DNA from: Dyadobacter sp. NIV53
GTDB taxonomy: Bacteria > Bacteroidota > Bacteroidia > Cytophagales > Spirosomataceae
Length of the DNA: 64,000 nucleotides
Assembly: GCF_019711195.1 (NCBI RefSeq)
Contig: NZ_CP081299.1
Span: forward strand, 4,746,501-4,810,500
Reading direction: 5' to 3'
Part shown: positions 60,504 to 64,000 of the stretch, piece after piece
How the letters are laid out: every line of letters starts with the position of its first letter
How positions within the stretch are numbered: the first letter of the stretch is position 1
The notes under the pieces: generated by a model
Told to the model about the DNA's origin: nothing
Database searches by the model: none
The model's input: the letters and a program-made list of their open reading frames with translations, nothing else
Made by a program: the position numbers and the translations under genes

Positions 60504-60530
60504 AAATTTTAACTATAAAACTTTTAATCC

Positions 60531-61568
60531 ATGCCAGAAAATAATTTTCCCAAACTCCACAATGCCACATGGCCTGGTATTGTTGGAAAAGGTTCTGATT
60601 CAGAGCCTGTTATTTCTTTTGATACCATGCTGGAAAAAACAGCCGCTGCCGAGGTGGACGGTGTGAAATTTGATGGTGTCGATCTTGGTCTTTTTGATCC
60701 CCATATCGATCTGGATATGAGCGATGATGGTATTCAAAGATTGGTTGATAAATTAAGAGGGTTGAATCTTGAAGTCGGTAGTTTAGTTGCGCCGATATGG
60801 GGCGGACCGGCTATGGGAAGCAAGGACGAGCGCGATGAGTTTGTAAATCAGGTTAAAAAAGCCTCGATTTTTGGTCAGAAACTAAGACAAATTGGAATTC
60901 GTCCACATGGAATTGTTCGTATCGATTCGGCAAGCAAGCCGGAAGCATGGGCATTGGATCCAGTTAATAACACAAAATTAATAGCAGAAACTTTCAGAAG
61001 AGCCTGTGACGTTGCGGCTGATTATGGTGAAAAACTTGCGGCAGAAGGTGAAATCTGCTGGGGTGGAATGCATAGCTGGAAAACGATGATTGACACGCTT
61101 GAAGCAGTTGATCGCCCAAATATTGGTTTTCAGGCTGATATGTCCCATACTTTCCTTTATTTATTGGGATACAACCGTCCCGAAGACAGAGTACTTCCGG
61201 TAGATTTCGAATGGAGTGACCGCGGCGCTATTGAAGAAGGTCTTCGGAAAATGACAGCGGCTTTACGCCCATGGACGATAGATTTCCACGTTGCCCAAAA
61301 TGACGGAACTGTTCATGGAACAGGTTCGCACGATAAAACGGGTCGTCATTGCCTTGCGACCGATCCTAACGGAAAACTGGATATTACCCATGATGCAGGG
61401 TACTGGCTGAGAAATGAAAATGGTGAATTGACAAAGGCTTTCGCTCATATCTGCTGGGACGGGTGTATGTTCCCTAATGAAGTAATGACCAACCAGCAAA
61501 CATGGAATGACATTCTGGCTGCGTTAATTAAGGTTCGTAAAGCACACGGCTGGTATCAGGAATCGTAG
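60531..61568 (+). CDS. Sugar phosphate isomerase/epimerase-like TIM-barrel protein, 345 aa
   Basis: Third TIM-barrel member of the xylose-isomerase-like superfamily in this run, longer than the other two. Visible: EVDGVKFDGVDLGLFDPH, LVAPIWGGPAMGS, IVRIDSASKPEAW, the catalytic Glu in LAAEGEICWGGMHSW, ADMSHTFLYLL with metal ligands, and WTIDFHVAQNDGTVHGTGSHDKTG with His ligands. Cytoplasmic. It directly precedes the Gfo/Idh/MocA dehydrogenase, the usual partner of this branch in keto-sugar routes. Confidence 0.87.
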   Translation: MPENNFPKLHNATWPGIVGKGSDSEPVISFDTMLEKTAAAEVDGVKFDGVDLGLFDPHIDLDMSDDGIQRLVDKLRGLNLEVGSLVAPIWGGPAMGSKDERDEFVNQVKKASIFGQKLRQIGIRPHGIVRIDSASKPEAWALDPVNNTKLIAETFRRACDVAADYGEKLAAEGEICWGGMHSWKTMIDTLEAVDRPNIGFQADMSHTFLYLLGYNRPEDRVLPVDFEWSDRGAIEEGLRKMTAALRPWTIDFHVAQNDGTVHGTGSHDKTGRHCLATDPNGKLDITHDAGYWLRNENGELTKAFAHICWDGCMFPNEVMTNQQTWNDILAALIKVRKAHGWYQES

Positions 61569-61589
61569 GGGTTAGCCTTGTGCTAACCC
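61569..61589 (+). other. Hairpin GGGTTAGC-GCTAACCC between stop and dehydrogenase start
   Basis: GGGTTAGC (61569-61576), loop CTTGT, GCTAACCC (61582-61589): 8 perfect pairs directly after the upstream stop. No U tract. It may be an mRNA processing or stabilising hairpin; the GTG at 61580 used as a formal frame start lies in it. Confidence 0.45.
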
Positions 61590-62806
61590 AATTTGGCCAA
61601 CCAAAATACAAAAAGTCAAATACCCTAAATCCCAAAAACAGAAATGTCAGAAAAAAAGAAATAAGAATTGCACTCATCGGAACCGGGCTCATGGGCCGTA
61701 CACATTCCAATGGATATAACAGGATTACTAACTTTTTCCCGGAACTGGAATATACTCCGGTTTTGAAAGTAGCTTGTTCCCGTAATGCAGAAAAAGCAAA
61801 AGCTTTTGCTGAACAATGGGGCTACGAATCATACGAAACGGACTGGAAAAAAGTAATTGAGAGAGATGATATCGATGCGGTTGATATTTGTACTGCAAAT
61901 GATACACATGCTGAAATTGCTATTGCCGCTGCCGCCGCGGGAAAAATGATTCTTTGCGAGAAACCATTGGCAAGAACATTGGCAGAAGCGCAAACAATGG
62001 TGGATGCAGTTGAACAAGCGGGAGTAAAAAACACAGTCTGGTATAATTACCGTCGTGTTCCTGCTGTGACATTGGCAAAGCAAATCGTTGATTCAGGTAA
62101 ACTAGGTCGTATTTTCCATTACCGCGCAAACTTCCTTCAAGATTGGACGATCAATCCGGACGTGCCACAAGGCGGAACCGCAACCTGGCGTCTGGATGTA
62201 GATGCAGCAGGCTCTGGAGTAACAGGAGATTTGCTTGCACACTGTATCGATACCGCGATGTGGATTAACGGTGGAATAAAAGATGTTTCTGCTGTTACTG
62301 AAACATTTATCAAGGAACGTGTTCATTCAGAAAGTGGTAAAGTTCAGAAGGTCGGTATTGACGATGCGGCCATTTTCCATTGCCATTTTGACAATGGTTC
62401 TTTGGGGCTTTTCGAATCCACGCGTTATGCACGTGGTCATAAGGCACTTTATACATTTGAAATAAATGGTGAACATGCATCAATCCGTTGGGACTTGCAT
62501 GATTTGAACCGTCTTGAATATTTTGATCATAGCGATGAGTCAATTGTCCGTGGATGGAGGTCAATTCTGGTAACGGACAGCGATCAGCCTTATATGAAAC
62601 GTTGGTGGATCCCTGGAACCAGTATTGGTTACGAACATTCATTTATTCACCAGGCTGCCGATTTTTTCGAAAGTCTGCAAACTGGTGAGGATTGCGCTCC
62701 GACCTTTAAGGATGCTTTGGAAACCCAAAAGGTTTGTGAGGCTGTATTGGATTCCGCTGCAAGTAGGAGCTGGAAGGATACCGGGGTTGAATGGACTGGG
62801 TCCTGA
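61580..62806 (+). CDS. Gfo/Idh/MocA-family NAD(P)-dependent oxidoreductase
   Basis: Rossmann domain IRIALIGTGLMGRTHSNGYN with GTGLMG, then VDICTANDTHAEIAIAAAAAGK and ILCEKPLARTLAE (the EKP catalytic Lys), followed by a beta-sheet domain with GGTATWRLDVDAAGSGVTGDLLAHCIDTA where Asp/His act. It oxidises or reduces a sugar hydroxyl at the expense of NAD(P). The frame is open to GTG 61580, but the natural start is ATG 61644 in another frame (MSEKK). Adding one A to the A7 run at 61651-61657 gives MSEKKEIRIALIG, so a one-base loss, real or by sequencing, is likely. The downstream side is the transposase repeat cluster. Confidence 0.9.
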   Translation: MLTQFGQPKYKKSNTLNPKNRNVRKKEIRIALIGTGLMGRTHSNGYNRITNFFPELEYTPVLKVACSRNAEKAKAFAEQWGYESYETDWKKVIERDDIDAVDICTANDTHAEIAIAAAAAGKMILCEKPLARTLAEAQTMVDAVEQAGVKNTVWYNYRRVPAVTLAKQIVDSGKLGRIFHYRANFLQDWTINPDVPQGGTATWRLDVDAAGSGVTGDLLAHCIDTAMWINGGIKDVSAVTETFIKERVHSESGKVQKVGIDDAAIFHCHFDNGSLGLFESTRYARGHKALYTFEINGEHASIRWDLHDLNRLEYFDHSDESIVRGWRSILVTDSDQPYMKRWWIPGTSIGYEHSFIHQAADFFESLQTGEDCAPTFKDALETQKVCEAVLDSAASRSWKDTGVEWTGS

Positions 62807-62859
62807 TATAATGGAATCGGGTGATCAATAATTCGATAATTTCATCATTCGTAATTCAC

Positions 62860-63057
62860 AGGGCGATGCCCAGTGCTAAGGTATAAGACCCTTTCAGGGT
62901 AAGGATGTGCTGATTTCAGTGCCGCCCTGAAAGGGCTTTATACCTCAGGATAGGGCACCGCCCTATTTTGCTGATTTCAGTGCCGCCCTGAAAGGGCTCT
63001 ATACCTCAGGATAGGGCATCGCTCTATTTTGCTTATAGTATAGGGCATCGCCCTATT
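62860..63057. repeat. REP-like repeat array upstream of the IS200-like transposase
   Basis: An inverted copy of the two-hairpin element (GGGCGATGCCC ... ACCCTTTCAGGGT, 62860-62900) is followed by tandem direct units that begin GCTGATTTCAGTGCC at 62909 and 62970 (61-bp period), each with GCCCTGAAAGGGC, TATACCTCAGGATA and AGGGCAYCGCYCT. A third, shortened unit starts at 63031. Confidence 0.85.
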
Positions 63058-63110
63058 TTATTAAGGAAATTTAATATAGTATTTCATCAACACACTAATC
63101 ATAATTTAAA

Positions 63111-63563
63111 ATGTCACAATCGTTGGCAAAAGTCTGCACACACATCATATTCAGTACAAAATACCGGCAACCTTTCATAGATGAAAAAATTGAAAGCGAG
63201 CTTCACGCTTACTTAGGCGGTATTTGTAATGAACTTGAATGTCTCCCTATCAAAGTTGGCGGTTATGTTGACCACATTCACATTTTATGTGTTTTGTCCC
63301 GAAAGATTGCCATCATGAAGCTTTTAGAGGAGGTTAAAAGAAGTTCGTCAAAATGGATTAAGACCAAGGGTCGTGATTACGAAGAATTCTATTGGCAGGA
63401 TGGTTACGGAATATTTTCAGTTAATCCTATTGAACTCGATGTGGTAATAAAATACATTACAAACCAAAAGGCACACCATGAAAACAAAACTTTTCAGGAC
63501 GAATACCGTGGTTTTTTGAAAAAATATAACGTAGAATATGACGAACGATATGTCTGGGATTGA
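63111..63563 (+). CDS. IS200/IS605-type Y1 HUH transposase (RAYT-like), 150 aa
   Basis: Single-strand transposase of the TnpA/REP-associated group. The HUH motif is in GGYVDHIHILC (about 60-70: HIH), a helix with LLEEVKRSSSKWIKTKG, and the catalytic Tyr in VIKYITNQKAHHE (Tyr about 122), followed by FQDEYRGFLKKYNVEYDERY. Length fits. It is bordered by two-hairpin repeats on both sides (62860-63057 and 63575-63677), which is the layout of REP/RAYT units, where the enzyme acts on the hairpins. It interrupts the sugar operon between the dehydrogenase and the ABC ATPase. Confidence 0.88.
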   Translation: MSQSLAKVCTHIIFSTKYRQPFIDEKIESELHAYLGGICNELECLPIKVGGYVDHIHILCVLSRKIAIMKLLEEVKRSSSKWIKTKGRDYEEFYWQDGYGIFSVNPIELDVVIKYITNQKAHHENKTFQDEYRGFLKKYNVEYDERYVWD

Positions 63564-63574
63564 CATCTATAATT

Positions 63575-63677
63575 CATAGGGCGATGCCCTATCCTAAGGT
63601 ATTACGCCCTTTCAGGGCTGGATAGTTAGTTAAGCCCTGAAAGGGCGCCATATCTCAGCATAGGGCATCGCCCTATG
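63575..63677. repeat. Inverted pair of two-hairpin REP-like elements downstream of the transposase
   Basis: Left copy 63575-63619 and right copy 63633-63677 are inverted versions of each other: CATAGGGCGATGCCCTATG-like hairpin, spacer, GCCCTTTCAGGGC, and back. The right copy is nearly identical to 8938-8980. The whole is a large nested palindrome. Confidence 0.85.
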
Positions 63678-63713
63678 ATTCTATAATTCCGCAATTCACC
63701 ACCCACCAACCAC

Positions 63714-64000
63714 ATGCCCAACGAAATCCTCAGGATAACCAACCTCTCCAAATCCTATTCGGGAGTTAAAGCCCTGGACGACGTACAACTATCGTTGAAA
63801 AGAGGAGAAGTTCATGCGCTGATGGGAGAAAACGGTGCGGGAAAATCAACCTTTATGAAAATCCTGATCGGACTCGTTAATGCGGATTCGGGAGAAATTA
63901 TATTTGAAGGTAATGCGCTAAAAAGAGGAGGAGTAAACGATATACAGAGAAAGGGTATTTCCATGATCCATCAGGAAATCCTTATTATTCCTGAACTGAC
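63714..64000 (+). CDS. Sugar ABC transporter ATP-binding protein (RbsA type), partial
   Basis: The start of an ABC ATPase, MPNEILRITNLSKSYSGVKAL, with Walker A GENGAGKST at 38-46 and a Q-loop MIHQE near 87; it runs off the right edge after 95 codons. The sequence resembles sugar importers with a duplicated ATPase (RbsA/XylG/MglA). In Bacteroidota sugar uptake is mostly by SusCD, so an ABC importer next to keto-sugar genes is notable. Second half, permease and binding protein are expected beyond the window. Confidence 0.9.
   Translation, partial: MPNEILRITNLSKSYSGVKALDDVQLSLKRGEVHALMGENGAGKSTFMKILIGLVNADSGEIIFEGNALKRGGVNDIQRKGISMIHQEILIIPEL

Noticed and set aside
62860..63057. CRISPR array
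   Set aside because: Repeats are 61 bp in direct contact, without unique spacers or cas genes; they are hairpin units next to an IS200-type transposase.
1..64000. Prophage, integrative element, tRNA or rRNA genes
   Set aside because: No integrase, structural phage genes, mobilisation genes, cloverleaf or rRNA sequence could be recognised.

Overview
The window looks like chromosomal DNA of a member of the Bacteroidota, most likely a Cytophagales bacterium of the Dyadobacter/Spirosoma type. The reasons are a type IX secretion C-terminal domain on a large glycosidase, a CarboxypepD_reg/TonB-dependent type outer-membrane protein, PepSY-like, DUF4142, DUF1080 and DUF4432 proteins, LytS/LytTR and NarL-type two-component systems with TPR kinases, moderate to low GC, and weak or absent Shine-Dalgarno sequences. 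The genus is inference only. I see no rRNA, tRNA, CRISPR array, prophage or conjugative element.

Layout. 1-6.1 kb: an ArsR regulator running off the left edge with a double palindromic operator, an alpha/beta hydrolase, an AHSA1/SRPBCC protein, a flavin reductase, and a NarL response regulator with a frameshifted TPR histidine kinase. 6.1-10.8 kb: small exported or lipid-anchored proteins, an M23 peptidase, DUF1579 and an ASCH-domain protein. 10.8-18.6 kb (minus): a carbohydrate block with a 1392-residue secreted glycosidase carrying four CBM modules, an amylosucrase (GH13) and an SLC45/GPH-type sugar transporter. 18.6-19.2 kb has no recognisable gene. 19.2-23.0 kb: an OmpR/EnvZ-type pair, an outer-membrane protein and a PepSY-like protein sharing one upstream DNA motif. 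23.2-29.5 kb: ArsR regulator plus RND efflux (adaptor, permease, TolC). 29.6-38.6 kb: proline-iminopeptidase-like hydrolase, LytS/LytTR pair, intradiol-dioxygenase-like protein, outer-membrane receptor, SHOCT protein, DUF2383 four-helix protein, LpxR-like protein. 38.6-43.3 kb (minus): topoisomerase IB and a bacteriophytochrome operon (response regulator, frameshifted heme oxygenase, phytochrome kinase). 43.7-53.9 kb: DUF4142, sulfatase with its formylglycine-generating enzyme, RBBP9-type hydrolase, YceI, GH130, Rpn-type nuclease, fasciclin, J-domain protein and esterase. 54.0-64.0 kb (plus): a sugar catabolic run of DUF1080, three TIM-barrel isomerases/epimerases, hydrolase, DUF4432, cupin, Gfo/Idh/MocA dehydrogenase and an ABC sugar ATPase cut by the right edge.

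Two things stand out. First, the spacers carry several families of small structured repeats. One is a two-hairpin repeat surrounding an IS200-like single-strand transposase (a REP/RAYT-like arrangement at 62.8-63.7 kb, with relatives at 8.9 and 55.8 kb). One is a set of palindromes with variable stems and related tails. One is a hairpin enclosing tandem 14-bp GACTAGGCGTCCCC units. Second, at least five genes look disrupted or have starts that need a one-base correction. Four of these lie at or near homopolymer runs and one is an in-frame amber codon, so either the assembly has indel errors or several genes are decaying or phase-variable.
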